A stretch of 64,000 bases of DNA, from contig JAAHGF010000008.1 of assembly GCA_010672585.1 (NCBI GenBank), forward strand, positions 169,717 through 233,716, given 5' to 3'. Made by a program: the position numbers and the translations under genes. This document shows positions 8,737 to 18,068 of the stretch, in pieces (position 1 is the first letter of the stretch; each line of letters begins with the position of its first letter). This stretch comes from Okeania sp. SIO1I7. GTDB lineage: Bacteria; Cyanobacteriota; Cyanobacteriia; Cyanobacteriales; Microcoleaceae. Under the pieces are notes generated by a model. The model saw only the letters and a program-made list of their open reading frames with translations, did not search any database and had not been told where the DNA came from.

Positions 8737-9930
8737 ATGAATCAACCACAACTAACTATCAACAACAGTAACGAAAATTTGTGCAAAATTATCCATCAAA
8801 GCATTTGTGAATCTCCAAAAAAACGGATTACTTTTGCCGAATATATGGATTTAGTTTTGTACCATCCCCAATATGGTTATTATGCAAGTCATCCTGTGAA
8901 TATTGGCAAGCAAGGAGATTTTTTAACATCTTCTCATTGGAGTGCAGATTTTGGAGAATTATTGGCAGAACAATTTGTGCAAATGTGGGATATTCTCAAT
9001 CAACCCCATAATTTTACTCTGGTAGAAATGGGTGCTGGTCAGGGAATTTTAGCAGAGCAAGTTTTAGGATATTTAAAGCAAAAGTATTTAGATTTTTTCC
9101 AAATAGTTGAATATCTGATTATCGAAAAGTCTGAAGTTTTAAAAGAGGAACAAAAACAAAGGTTACACTCATATAAAGTGAGGTGGTGTGACTGGGATGC
9201 AATTTCTCATAGTTCAATTACGGGGTGTTTATTTTCTAATGAATTAGTGGATGCTTTTCCAGTACATAAAATTATTATAGAAAATCGGGAATTTCGAGAA
9301 GTTTATGTAAGCTCTGACTCTGATGGAAAGTTTATAGAAATAAGTGGTGAAACTTCTACTCCTAGAATTGCTGAATATTTTAATTTAGTGGGTATAGATT
9401 TACTTGCATTTCCAGATGTGGAAGGTTATCAAACTGAAGTGAATTTACAAGCTTTAGATTGGATAAATACTATTGCCTCTAAGCTACAAAAGGGATATTT
9501 GTTAACTATTGATTATGGTTATCAAGCACCACGTTATTATAATCCCACTCGCAGACAAGGAACTCTACAATGTTATTATCAACATCATCGAAATAATGAC
9601 TTATATTGGAATATTGGGCGACAAGATATTACGGCTCATGTGGATTTTACAGCTTTGGAAAAACAGGGAATTTTGTCAGGATTGGAAAATCTAGGTTTTA
9701 CTCAACAGGCTTTATTTTTAATGGCGTTGGGTTTGGGAGATAGATTAAATGAATTATCAAATAATCAAGGGTTTTCTATTCAGGAAGTTTTGCGACGTAG
9801 GGAAGTATTACATTCATTAATAGACCCAATGGGATTGGGAAATTTTGGAGTTTTAGTACAGAGTAAAGGTTTGAGTGAGGAAGAAAAAAAACAGGTTTTG
9901 AAAGGTTTTAGTATGCCACCGATGAGATAA
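8737..9930 (+). CDS. Class I SAM-dependent methyltransferase, MidA/NDUFAF7 family
   Basis: A protein of ~397 residues. Conserved features are ITFAEYMDLVLYHPQYGYY, a GDFLTSSHWSADFGELLAEQ block, SAM-binding motif I in LVEMGAGQGILAEQVL, FSNELVDAFPVHK, and LTIDYGY. The eukaryotic relative NDUFAF7 methylates an arginine of the complex I subunit homologous to NdhH; whether the cyanobacterial protein acts on NdhH, encoded at 1303 here, is untested. The frame opens at 8641, but its first 32 codons lie in a CCCCCCAACCCCCC repeat, so ATG 8737 (MNQPQLTINN) is taken as the start. Confidence 0.85.
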   Translation: MNQPQLTINNSNENLCKIIHQSICESPKKRITFAEYMDLVLYHPQYGYYASHPVNIGKQGDFLTSSHWSADFGELLAEQFVQMWDILNQPHNFTLVEMGAGQGILAEQVLGYLKQKYLDFFQIVEYLIIEKSEVLKEEQKQRLHSYKVRWCDWDAISHSSITGCLFSNELVDAFPVHKIIIENREFREVYVSSDSDGKFIEISGETSTPRIAEYFNLVGIDLLAFPDVEGYQTEVNLQALDWINTIASKLQKGYLLTIDYGYQAPRYYNPTRRQGTLQCYYQHHRNNDLYWNIGRQDITAHVDFTALEKQGILSGLENLGFTQQALFLMALGLGDRLNELSNNQGFSIQEVLRRREVLHSLIDPMGLGNFGVLVQSKGLSEEEKKQVLKGFSMPPMR

Positions 9931-9968
9931 GTTTACAAGCGATCGCTTTTGGGAATGTTCAGCTTAAA

Positions 9969-10074
9969 AGTAGGTTGGGTAGAACGAAGTGAAACCCAAC
10001 ATATCACCAGGGTGCGAGTTGGGTTTATCCTGCGGATAAGCTGGCGCTAACGTTGCCGATACCCAACCTACAAA
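9969..10074. repeat. GTAGGTTGGGTT...AACCCAACCTAC palindromic repeat
   Basis: Bounded by AGTAGGTTGGGT and ACCCAACCTAC, about 105 bp, with an internal TTGGGTTTATCCTGCGGATA. Related copies occur at 19039-19096, 34813-34973, 36872-37070, 40630-40701, 41361-41393, 50190-50845, 53185-53293 and 60490-60567. This is the most frequent short-repeat family of the window. Confidence 0.85.
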
Positions 10075-10085
10075 TACTACAAATA

Positions 10086-10727
10086 CTAATATCCTCGTAA
10101 TTCTTTGAGTTGATCTAGAGAGTATTGATGCCACTTTTGATCTCCTTCTTGTTTGTGTAAGTCGGCAGCTTTTTCAAAGTCTGATATGGCTTTTTCAATA
10201 TCCTTGTTACGCTTGTAAATCAGACCCCGGTTGTAATAGGGAGCAGCATATTTGGGCTCGAGTCGAATAGCTTGGTTATAGTCAGCGATCGCCTTTTCAT
10301 ATTTTCCCTGGTTAAAGTAAACAAGACCCCTGTTATTGTGAAGCAGCCAAAGTGAAGGATTTTTTAGTCTGATGGACTCGCTGTAATCAGCGATCGCCTT
10401 TTCATATTTTCCCTGGTCAAAGTAGACACCACCCCTGCCATAGTAAGGTTCAGCAAACTTGGGATTGAGTCGAATGGCTTGGTTAAACTCAGTGATCGCC
10501 TTTTCATATTCTCCCTGGTTACGGTAAACATTACCCCTATTATAGTAATCTTTAGCATCCTGTGTTTGAGATAGAGTAGCATTATTAGTTGTTTGTGTTG
10601 GAAATAGTCCTTTAAACCTGTCAAGAATGTCTGCGGTATCAGCAATAATACCAATAAAAATGCTAATTATCGTCATTTTTGCTAACAACCAATTATTTTG
10701 AGAAGGGTCTGATGATGGTCCAGTCAT
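10086..10727 (-). CDS. Membrane-anchored TPR protein
   Basis: A 213-residue protein. Residues ~14-32 form one hydrophobic segment (AKMTIISIFIGIIADTADIL), a likely N-terminal anchor. From ~58 to ~195 lie four 34-residue TPR units, of the pattern YYNRGNVYRNQGEYEKAITEFNQAIRLNP. TPR domains are scaffolds for protein binding; partner and pathway are not indicated by the neighbours. Units 1-3 share long near-identical DNA stretches (GCGATCGCCTTTTCATATT), suggesting recent internal duplication. Confidence 0.8.
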   Translation of the reverse strand: MTGPSSDPSQNNWLLAKMTIISIFIGIIADTADILDRFKGLFPTQTTNNATLSQTQDAKDYYNRGNVYRNQGEYEKAITEFNQAIRLNPKFAEPYYGRGGVYFDQGKYEKAIADYSESIRLKNPSLWLLHNNRGLVYFNQGKYEKAIADYNQAIRLEPKYAAPYYNRGLIYKRNKDIEKAISDFEKAADLHKQEGDQKWHQYSLDQLKELRGY

Positions 10728-10840
10728 TGGTAGTTTTGATTAGTTGTTTAAAGGATAATTGGATTATAGAGCTATCACTTTTGGGAAATGTTCAACTTAC
10801 ATTATACAGCAGATTCCAAGAAGATGAAAAATATGACCCC

Positions 10841-10920
10841 CCAAGGATTTCAATCCTTGGCTAATAACTTAAGTCATCTCAAAGATGACTTCTACTTTGA
10901 GGCAAGAAATTTATTTCTTG
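10841..10920. terminator. Cluster of three perfect hairpins
   Basis: CCAAGGAT-TTCA-ATCCTTGG (10841-10860), AAGTCATCT-CAA-AGATGACTT (10871-10891) and CAAGAAA-TTTA-TTTCTTG (10903-10920) follow one another. They lie just 3' of xisI on its strand and could end its transcript or belong to a structured RNA or repeat element; there is no clear U tract. Confidence 0.5.
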
Positions 10921-10961
10921 GTGGACTTAGGGGATGACTTCATTACCTGACTAATATAAAT

Positions 10962-11288
10962 TTAGCTAACTGCATAATCTGTAAATTGTCTTTTGAAAGG
11001 AGAATGGAAACCAATCACTATATTTTCTTTAGAAACTCCTAATTCAACTAAACGTTCGGCTACAGATTGCTCTGTGTTATTCTGTTGAATATATACTTTG
11101 CCATCAATAATATCTAGGTGCAAAATAGAACCATATACCCAGTGATTTCTTGTCCAACCGACTTGTAATAAGAGGTAATGGTCATGCTCAGTATCGAAAA
11201 TAGTCTCTACCCGAACATCACCAGACTTGTGCAAAGAAGCTTGTTCTTCGATCAGATTTTGGATAATTTGACTATAGTCTATTGCCAT
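10962..11288 (-). CDS. xisI: XisI family protein
   Basis: 108 residues, full length for the XisI (fdxN element excision controlling factor) family: IDYSQIIQNLIEEQASLH, DTEHDHYLLLQVGW, HLDIIDGKVYIQQNNTEQSVAERLVELGV and a GFHSPFKRQFTDYA end. XisI normally works with XisH, encoded directly upstream. Many cyanobacterial XisH/XisI pairs are unconnected with fdxN excision and their role is unclear. Here only the last residues of xisH survive, so XisI is an orphan. Confidence 0.88.
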   Translation of the reverse strand: MAIDYSQIIQNLIEEQASLHKSGDVRVETIFDTEHDHYLLLQVGWTRNHWVYGSILHLDIIDGKVYIQQNNTEQSVAERLVELGVSKENIVIGFHSPFKRQFTDYAVS

Positions 11289-11344
11289 TTGATAATTTCC
11301 TCAACGTCTGGGTTATAAACAATTGTTAAAAAATAATTTATCTT
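11279..11344 (-). pseudogene. xisH remnant (C-terminal ~20 codons)
   Basis: Directly upstream of xisI and overlapping its start, the minus strand reads INYFLTIVYNPDVEEIIKWQ then TAG. This resembles the conserved XisH end (IVYD..EEVIVKW). Upstream of codon ~-20 the sequence is the dispersed repeat AGTGGACTGACACATTTTAA, so an element appears to have replaced the rest of the gene. Confidence 0.6.
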
Positions 11345-11487
11345 AGTGGACTGACACATTTTAAATGGTGCGTTACGACGGATTGCTAAATCCCTTTTAT
11401 AGTCTAAATTTAAGCCGTAAATACGCACCCTACAAATTTTGCTATAGTAAAATTCAAGATAATATTAGCTACTTGCATTGCTATTAC

Positions 11488-12504
11488 TTAAAATTCTAAG
11501 TAGTAGTCTGAATCAGATAATTTATACATCCGAATATAATTTTTGCCATATTCTTCTAATGTCTGACTTGTTACTGGTTCAAATAATTCTAAAACTCCTT
11601 TTTGTTGTAGTTTACCTTTTATCCAATGACCTAAAATTTTTAAGTCATCTCTTGACCTAAAATTTTTATGATAATCACCTTGAGTACGACAAGGAAATAC
11701 TAAACCATCATCAGTGTAGGCGATAAAGTTACCTTTGAGATAAACAGGATTTTTAGTTGTAGCTATATCGACAATAACTTCTACTTCAAACCAGTCTCTA
11801 GGAATCACAATACCTGTTTTTCTATTCCATCTTCCTTTGCCAAAAAAAGCATTTAAGTTTGATCGTTGTTGCCGATCGACTCTAGCCAAAGATATATCTA
11901 CATAAGGAATTGTAGAATTAATAATTGGTTGAGTTTCTACTTTCTGAAAGTTAATCTTTTTTCGGTTAGCTTTGACAGATTCAACAATCGGAAATGATTC
12001 ACACTTGTCAAAATTTACCGATATATTATCAGTAAGTAGCCAATTAATATAGGCTTCTGTTTGATTGATAGTAGAGAGGTCTGTAATTTTACAAGTAAAT
12101 TCTAAATTCTCAAATAATCCTCTTTTAGAAAAATTTGAAGACCCTGCAAAGTAAAGCAATTCATTTTGATATTTTATTCTATAAATCTTGCCGTGAAATG
12201 GTGGTGGATTCCAGACAAATCTAACACCTCCACATTCAGGATTTGCAGATAATATCAAACTATTTAATTCACCTAATTTATTATAGGTATGCCGACTTAA
12301 TCCTTCAAAAATTCCCATGCCAACTAACAATGTAAAATTACCACCATCGTTAACAATTTTAGCGATATATTCTTGATATTGCTGTAAGATAACTGCTGAG
12401 GTATATCCAGATGCAATAGTAACAGAATTAGCTTCTTTTAAAAGAGTACTAAGTCTATCGCCAAAAGCACCTCAAAATTCTGAATTATTAGTATAAATAG
12501 CCAT
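11488..12504 (-). pseudogene. PLD-type (NgoFVII/BfiI-like) restriction endonuclease with in-frame stop
   Basis: From ATG 12504 the frame reads MAIYTNNSEF, then TGA at 12474-12472, then continues without lesion for 328 codons (GAFGDRLSTLLKEANSV, SGYTSAVILQQY). The body has the phospholipase-D nuclease signature FHGKIYRI...FAGSSNFSKRG and a C-terminal RWNRKTGIVIPRDWFEVEV block typical of NgoFVII-like enzymes. It ends at 11488. It lies 17 nt downstream of the cytosine methyltransferase, forming a restriction-modification pair. With the stop, only reinitiation near 12330 or readthrough could give product, lacking the first ~58 residues. Recognition sequence unknown; NgoFVII itself recognises GCSGC. 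Confidence 0.78.
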
Positions 12505-12521
12505 AAAATTAATCTCAAAAA

Positions 12522-13673
12522 TTAGAGTAAACTTAACTGTATTGCTTGTTCATATGATTCTAATTCTGCGAATTTTAATCTATCTTTGATTGACATACCC
12601 TGCAAATGTTTACTAAGACTATATAAATCTATGTTCTGATAATCATCTTTAAATAATGGAATCAAAGATTCAACAATAGAAACAATTCCATTTGGAGGTA
12701 CTGCATTACCAATTTGTCGCCTAATTTCAGTAAAAGAACCTGCAAAAACAAAACTATCTGGAAATGTCTGTAATCTTGCTCTTTCTCTATTTGTTAAAGA
12801 CCTTGGTTCGGGATAATGATAACCCCATGTTCCTCCACCTCCACCTGCAATAATTGTTGCAGAAGGTTTGTCTGGATCTATTCGCCGATAAACATGACTA
12901 ATCATTCCTTTTACATAGTAGGGACTATCTTTTGGAATATCTCTAAAATTACCTCCTGCTTTTATCCTTTTCAATATTTCAATTGTTCGAGCTTGAATTT
13001 TTTGATGTTCATTATTGTGGGGAATTTTTTCTACATTTTTAAGTGCTTCACCAGCAGTTTTATAAGGATATTTACGACCAAGACCATATTCTGGTTGAGG
13101 ATGAATAAAATTAAAACCTGTATCCATTCTAATCCCTACTAAAATTACTCTTTCTCTAAATTGAGGTACTCCATAATCGGCAAATTTGTATAGTTTAGGT
13201 TTAACTAAATAACCTGGAGATATACTTTCAAAATCTGATATTATCCGTTGAATTGCTTGATGTTTATTCGCACTTAATAAACCTTTGACATTTTCTGCTA
13301 TAAATGCTTTTGGTTGTTTCCGTTTCACAAATTCTAAGAAGTAAGTATATAAATTGCCTCTTGTACCCTCTAAACCAGGACGCTTCCAAATCATTGAAAA
13401 ATCTTGACAAGGAAATCCTCCCGTAATTAAATCTGCCTCTGGAACTCCATTAATATCTATGTTTTCAATTTGATTATGCTCGATAACATCATCAATATTT
13501 CTTTTAAAAGTTTGACAGGCATATAAATTAGAATCAATTGCCCAAATAACCTTAAATCCTGCGTAATGAAATGGTAAATCCATTCCTCCACAACCTGAAA
13601 ATAAAGAGATAAGATTTGGTGGTGTTTTCCACTGTTTTTTATTGAGACGTTCAATCAACATTTTATCAAACAA
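12522..13673 (-). CDS. DNA (cytosine-5) methyltransferase
   Basis: 383 residues. Motif I LISLFSGCGGMDLPF, motif IV GGFPCQDFSM with catalytic Cys at ~89, motif VI FIAENVKGLL, motif VIII FRERVILVGI, a variable target-recognition region around 210-270, motif IX-like LTNRERARLQTFPDSF and motif X QIGNAVPPN are all present. It methylates cytosine C5 in a specific sequence and protects host DNA from the neighbouring nuclease. The gene itself looks intact although its nuclease partner carries a nonsense codon, so it may now act as a solitary methylase. It is divergent from the Ca-ATPase gene over a 226-bp AT-rich spacer. Confidence 0.95.
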   Translation of the reverse strand: MFDKMLIERLNKKQWKTPPNLISLFSGCGGMDLPFHYAGFKVIWAIDSNLYACQTFKRNIDDVIEHNQIENIDINGVPEADLITGGFPCQDFSMIWKRPGLEGTRGNLYTYFLEFVKRKQPKAFIAENVKGLLSANKHQAIQRIISDFESISPGYLVKPKLYKFADYGVPQFRERVILVGIRMDTGFNFIHPQPEYGLGRKYPYKTAGEALKNVEKIPHNNEHQKIQARTIEILKRIKAGGNFRDIPKDSPYYVKGMISHVYRRIDPDKPSATIIAGGGGGTWGYHYPEPRSLTNRERARLQTFPDSFVFAGSFTEIRRQIGNAVPPNGIVSIVESLIPLFKDDYQNIDLYSLSKHLQGMSIKDRLKFAELESYEQAIQLSLL

Positions 13674-13899
13674 AATAAGCAGTATTTTTTACACCTAAAA
13701 TGTAGCATGATTTGACGATAAAAATAAAATATTTTGATTACAAAAACATATAAAAAAAACGAATTATTTTCCTAATTCTAAACATTTATAGACAAAATTA
13801 CGAATTTAAGATATATTAATAAAGTTAAGACATAAAACAATAAAATACGAAAATTATAACGAGACTCACCAAAGTGAACTTTGGCAAGGAGATTAATTA

Positions 13900-16824
13900 A
13901 TGAAAACCACTCAAGAACCACGGCAAAAACAAAGTCGCTACAGAGGACTCACGCAGGCTGAAGTAGAGGCAAATAGGCAAAAATACGGGTCTAACTTATT
14001 AACGCCACCCAAGCGATCGCCTTGGTGGAAATTATGGTTAGAAAAGTTCGACGACCCAGTAATTAGGATTCTAATAATCGCTGCCGTTATTGCCATTACT
14101 GTGGGAATTTTTGAAGGTAATTATGTAGAAGGTTTAGGCATTATTGCTGCAATTATTCTGGCTACTTCTGTTGCTTTTTTAAATGAATATAAAGCTAGTA
14201 AAGAATTCGATATTCTTAATCAAGTAAGTGATGAAATTCCTATCGCAGTAATTAGGGATAATAAAGTTACAACAGTTCCGAAAAAAGACTTAGTAGTAGG
14301 CGATATTGTACTCATAGAAACAGGAGACGAAATACCAGCAGATGGTCAAGTATTAGAAGCAGTTTCCCTACAAGTTAATGAAGCTAGTTTAACGGGAGAA
14401 GCAATACCTGTTGCCAAAGTAGCAGATGTAAACTTATCCTCTAATGGTAATACTGGTTGCGCTTATCCACCAAACAAAGTATTGCGAGATACTGTAGTCA
14501 ATGATGGTCATGGAGTAATTGAAATCACAGCGGTTGGGGATGAGACAGAAATTGGTAAAACTGCTAGATGCGTTCTGGATATTACAGATGTAGAAACACC
14601 TCTAAATCTACAACTCGAACGTCTGAGTAATCTGATTGGGATTCTCGGTTTAGTTGTAGCAGTGTTAATTGATATCGCTTTAGTAGCACGGGGTATCTTC
14701 ACAGGAGAACTAGATCTCACCTCTGGACAATGGTACATTATCAGTATCCTGACCGTTAGCTTAATTGTTGCTCTGACTAGAGTATGGTTGCCAATAATCG
14801 TAGATGGATTGGAATCAATAGGCAAAGAAATCGAATTACCAGAGTTCCTGGAAAATGATAGCGGGATAGCATGGGTAAAAAATATTTTGCTCGCTCTGGC
14901 AATATCTGGCATCGGTATTGGGGTCGGTTACTATTTAGAATGGGTTCCCACTTCTCCCACTGATTGGATATCTGCAGATGTCGCTGTTAAATTTCTCACC
15001 TACTTTATGATTGCAGTTGCAGTTATAGTTGTGGCAGTACCCGAAGGACTAGCATTGAGCGTTACTCTCAGTCTAGCTTACAGTATGCAGAAAATGACTC
15101 AACAAAATAATCTGGTCCGCAGGATGCACGCTTGTGAAACCATTGGCGCTACAACGGTCATTTGTTCTGATAAAACAGGTACTTTGACCGAAAATAAAAT
15201 GCAGGTGAGTGATGCGAATTTTCCTAGCTTCGACGACAATACTCTCAATGCTGAAAACATTATAGTAGAAGCAATTTGTAGCAATAGTACAGCTAACCTA
15301 GAATACAAAAAAGGTGAAGAGTCTATTCCTCTAGGAGACCATACAGAAGGAGCGTTGTTGTTGTGGTTGGAGGAAAATAATATTGAGTACATTGACAAAC
15401 GACAGGATTTTGATATTGTCAGTCAGTTAACTTTTTCAGCAGAGAGAAAGTACATGGCAACTATGGGAAATTCCTCCATAACAGGAGACAAAATACTTCA
15501 TATTAAAGGTGCGCCAGAATTACTACTCGCGAGTTGTCATCAAATTCTGACTGCGGAGGGTGTCAAACCTTTTGCAGATTCTATAAGAGTATCTATTGCA
15601 GCAGAATTAAATCAGTATGAAACTATTGGTAGACGTACTTTGGGATTTGCCTATATTCGAGACCCTCAAGACTATCAACAAGGAAAAGAACTCGAACAAT
15701 ATCACGATTTGATTTGGTTGGGTTTTGTAGCGATCGCCGATCCAGTGCGAGAAGAGGTGCCAAATGCAGTCAAAATCTGTCAAAAAGCTGGCGTCAAAGT
15801 CAAGATGATTACTGGGGATAGTCGTCTGACTGCTGTTGAAATAGCTCGCGAAATCGGTATTATAAGTCAGGACGATCCTAATGATTATTGTATTACTGGT
15901 GGTAAATTACGTTCTCTGGATGATGAAGCAGTTTTGGAGGTGCTGAAAAAAGTTAAAGTGATTGCTAGAGCGCGACCCCAGGATAAGCAACGTATTGTAC
16001 AGTTATTACAAAGTAGCGGGGAAGTTGTGGCAGTTACGGGTGATGGTACTAATGATGCACCTGCTTTGAATCAAGCGCAAGTAGGTTTGTCGATGGGTAG
16101 CGGTACTTCTGTTGCTAAAGAAGCGAGCGATATCATTATTTTGAACGACTCTTTTGCGAGTATCGAAAATGCAGTGATGTGGGGGCGATCGCTTTACCAA
16201 AATATTCAAAAGTTTATCCTCTTCCAGTTAACAATAAATGTTGCTGCTTGTGGAATAGCTTTGTTGGGTCCGTTTATTGGGATTAATTTGCCGTTTACGG
16301 TAACTCAACTATTGTGGGTGAATTTAATTATGGATACTTTTGCTGCTTTAGCTTTAGCAACGGAACCCCCCAATCAAAAAGTGATGGAAAATACACCTAG
16401 AAATTCCCAAGATTTTATTATTTCCAAACCAATGATGGTGAGTATTTTTTCTGTCGCTGCAGTATTCCTAGTATTTTTCGTTGCGTTCTTACTTTATATC
16501 CAGAAAGATAGAGTAGTAACTCCCTATGAATTATCTCTATTTTTCACCACATTTGTGATGTTGCAGTTTTGGAATATGTTTAATGCCAAATGTTTTGGTT
16601 TAAAAGAATCTGCATTTTCTAATATTAGTAAAAATGTCAGTTTTGTCGCGATCGCTGCCTTTATTTTTGTAGGACAAATTCTGATGGTGCAATTTGGTGG
16701 TGCTGTGTTTAGAACAGTTCCTTTATCTTTAAGAGATTGGTTGATAATTATTGGAGGTACTTCTATTGTGTTGTGGATTGGAGAAATTTGGCGAATGATT
16801 CAGATGCGATTTAAGGTTTCTTAA
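13900..16824 (+). CDS. Calcium-transporting P-type ATPase (PMCA/SERCA-like)
   Basis: 974 residues. Order: cation-ATPase N-terminal segment (YRGLTQAEVEANRQKYG), two membrane helices, actuator domain with LTGEAIPV, helices including M4 with VAVPEGLALSVTLSLAYSM, phosphorylation motif SDKTGTLT (Asp424), nucleotide-binding KGAPELLL, hinge TGDGTNDAPALNQA, then C-terminal helices including NLIMDTFAALALATEPP. The PEGL motif and overall design indicate export of Ca2+ from the cytoplasm using ATP. A stretch around residues 265-350 is longer than usual between M3 and M4. The start is supported by AAGGAG eleven nt upstream. Na+ or Mn2+ as substrate cannot be excluded. Confidence 0.92.
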   Translation: MKTTQEPRQKQSRYRGLTQAEVEANRQKYGSNLLTPPKRSPWWKLWLEKFDDPVIRILIIAAVIAITVGIFEGNYVEGLGIIAAIILATSVAFLNEYKASKEFDILNQVSDEIPIAVIRDNKVTTVPKKDLVVGDIVLIETGDEIPADGQVLEAVSLQVNEASLTGEAIPVAKVADVNLSSNGNTGCAYPPNKVLRDTVVNDGHGVIEITAVGDETEIGKTARCVLDITDVETPLNLQLERLSNLIGILGLVVAVLIDIALVARGIFTGELDLTSGQWYIISILTVSLIVALTRVWLPIIVDGLESIGKEIELPEFLENDSGIAWVKNILLALAISGIGIGVGYYLEWVPTSPTDWISADVAVKFLTYFMIAVAVIVVAVPEGLALSVTLSLAYSMQKMTQQNNLVRRMHACETIGATTVICSDKTGTLTENKMQVSDANFPSFDDNTLNAENIIVEAICSNSTANLEYKKGEESIPLGDHTEGALLLWLEENNIEYIDKRQDFDIVSQLTFSAERKYMATMGNSSITGDKILHIKGAPELLLASCHQILTAEGVKPFADSIRVSIAAELNQYETIGRRTLGFAYIRDPQDYQQGKELEQYHDLIWLGFVAIADPVREEVPNAVKICQKAGVKVKMITGDSRLTAVEIAREIGIISQDDPNDYCITGGKLRSLDDEAVLEVLKKVKVIARARPQDKQRIVQLLQSSGEVVAVTGDGTNDAPALNQAQVGLSMGSGTSVAKEASDIIILNDSFASIENAVMWGRSLYQNIQKFILFQLTINVAACGIALLGPFIGINLPFTVTQLLWVNLIMDTFAALALATEPPNQKVMENTPRNSQDFIISKPMMVSIFSVAAVFLVFFVAFLLYIQKDRVVTPYELSLFFTTFVMLQFWNMFNAKCFGLKESAFSNISKNVSFVAIAAFIFVGQILMVQFGGAVFRTVPLSLRDWLIIIGGTSIVLWIGEIWRMIQMRFKVS

Positions 16825-16844
16825 AAAGTTGTAGGGTGAGTCAT

Positions 16845-16980
16845 TTCAGTTATCAGTTATCAGTGTAAGCATTCAGCTATTAGCTGTCAGCTATCAGCAA
16901 CAAGATTCTCTCCTTAAGGAAGGAAATTTTCTTTTCTCTTAGTCGATTGGATATGGCGAGGAAACCTCGCCATCCAAGCC
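16845..16980. repeat. CAGTTATCAG direct repeats plus partial GATTGGATATGGC repeat
   Basis: CAGTTATCAGTTATCAG and AGCTATTAGCTGTCAGC runs are followed by a truncated copy of the 2514 repeat family (CTTAGTCGATTGGATATGGC, CCTCGCCATCC). No gene seen between the ATPase and the decayed antitoxin gene. Confidence 0.7.
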
Positions 16981-17049
16981 TTGTTAATCTCTATATCTCA
17001 TAACTTCGCAAACTTCTGTAATTATTATAACTAACAATAGGTAGAAATC

Positions 17050-17274
17050 ATGTCAACAGTTTATCGTTTAAAAGCCAGTGAAATAGACCATCATTTTCTA
17101 GAAGAAATTAAAGCTAAATTTGGAGAAAAAGAAATTGAGATAGTTGTTTCATAATTTGATGAAACAGATTATCTTTTCAAGTCAGAAAGGAACAAAAATA
17201 GACTATTAAAAGCTATTAAAAATGTAAAAAATCGTCAAAATTTAGTCGAAGTTAATTTAGAAGATTTGCAATGA
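17050..17274 (+). pseudogene. YefM/Axe-type antitoxin gene with premature stop
   Basis: 75 codons beginning MSTVYRLKASEIDHHFLEEI; codon 35 is TAA (17152-17154), after which the frame continues FDETDYLFKSERNKNRLLKAI to its normal TGA. The stop overlaps the ATG of the toxin remnant (ATGA at 17271), the coupling usual for such pairs. Identity as antitoxin rests mainly on position and size. Confidence 0.65.
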
Positions 17275-17420
17275 GCAGAAGAATTGTTTTTGAATTATCT
17301 ACTTTTGCAGATTTTACTGAGTGAGCAAAATTAGATAAAAAAAATTATCGTAAAATTGTCGAACTAATTAAAGATATAGAGCGATCGCCGTTTGAGGGAT
17401 TGGGAAAACCAGAACCTCAT
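17271..17420 (+). pseudogene. YoeB/Txe-type mRNA interferase remnant
   Basis: Reads MSRRIVFELSTFADFTE, then TGA at 17322-17324 where the family has Trp, then AKLDKKNYRKIVELIKDI and SPFEGLGKPEP, the hallmark YoeB block. After GKPEP the family segment with the catalytic Arg/His residues is degraded, with only an INDIYR-like echo. With both the nonsense codon and loss of the catalytic end, it cannot be an active ribosome-dependent RNase. Confidence 0.72.
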
Positions 17421-18068
17421 TTTTTGAATATTAAGACTTGTTTTATGTTAATTAATGATATATATAGACAAAAAAGAAAGTTGTTTATCGGTTTAGTCAA
17501 AAAACGAGTAAAATTTGGGACTGGTAGCAGTCTAGAATTTTTGGAAAAACGTACTTGGACTTATCCTGTGAGTAATCTAAAATTAATCATCAAACAAGCA
17601 CCTTTTGTTGTAGTTAACGGTGTAGCAACCAGACTATATATGCCAGAAAGAATGACATTAGATATTGATATTTTAATTAAATTTGAAGACCGTAATTTAA
17701 TTTACCAAGATTTAGAAAATTCTCATAGTCAAAAAATAGGTGATTTAAGTATCAGTGGTAGTCAATGGAAATTACCAGATAATACTTCTTTAGATGTTTT
17801 ACAAGGAGAAGATGATTGGGTAGAAGAAGCGATCGCTAATCCTAATTATGCTCCTGATGGTTTACCAATTATTGCCCTACCATATTTAATTTTAATGAAA
17901 CTATCAGCTAGTCGAACTCAAGATTTAGCAGATATTAGTCGGATGTTAGGTTTAGCTAAAGAAAAAGAACTAGATAAAGTTAGAGAAGTTATTAAAATTT
18001 ATCTATCAACTGCACAAGAAGATTTAGAAAGTTTAATCACTTTGGGTAAATTGGAAATAGGAAATTAG
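17400..18068 (+). CDS. Nucleotidyltransferase-like (AbiEii/DUF6036-type) protein, fused in frame to toxin debris
   Basis: The frame is open from 17400, but the first ~40 codons derive from the YoeB remnant. The recognisable part starts near residue 43 (FGTGSSLEFLEKRTWTYPVS) and contains VVVNGVATRLYMPERMTLDIDILI, resembling the active-site strand of minimal nucleotidyltransferases, and a C-terminal PYLILMKLSASRTQDLADIS helix typical of AbiEii/DUF6036-like proteins. The usual VGG has become VNG. The true start is unclear; no ATG lies between 17447 and the conserved core, so the native start may have been lost. Function unknown, possibly toxin-antitoxin related. Confidence 0.55.
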   Translation: MGKPEPHFLNIKTCFMLINDIYRQKRKLFIGLVKKRVKFGTGSSLEFLEKRTWTYPVSNLKLIIKQAPFVVVNGVATRLYMPERMTLDIDILIKFEDRNLIYQDLENSHSQKIGDLSISGSQWKLPDNTSLDVLQGEDDWVEEAIANPNYAPDGLPIIALPYLILMKLSASRTQDLADISRMLGLAKEKELDKVREVIKIYLSTAQEDLESLITLGKLEIGN

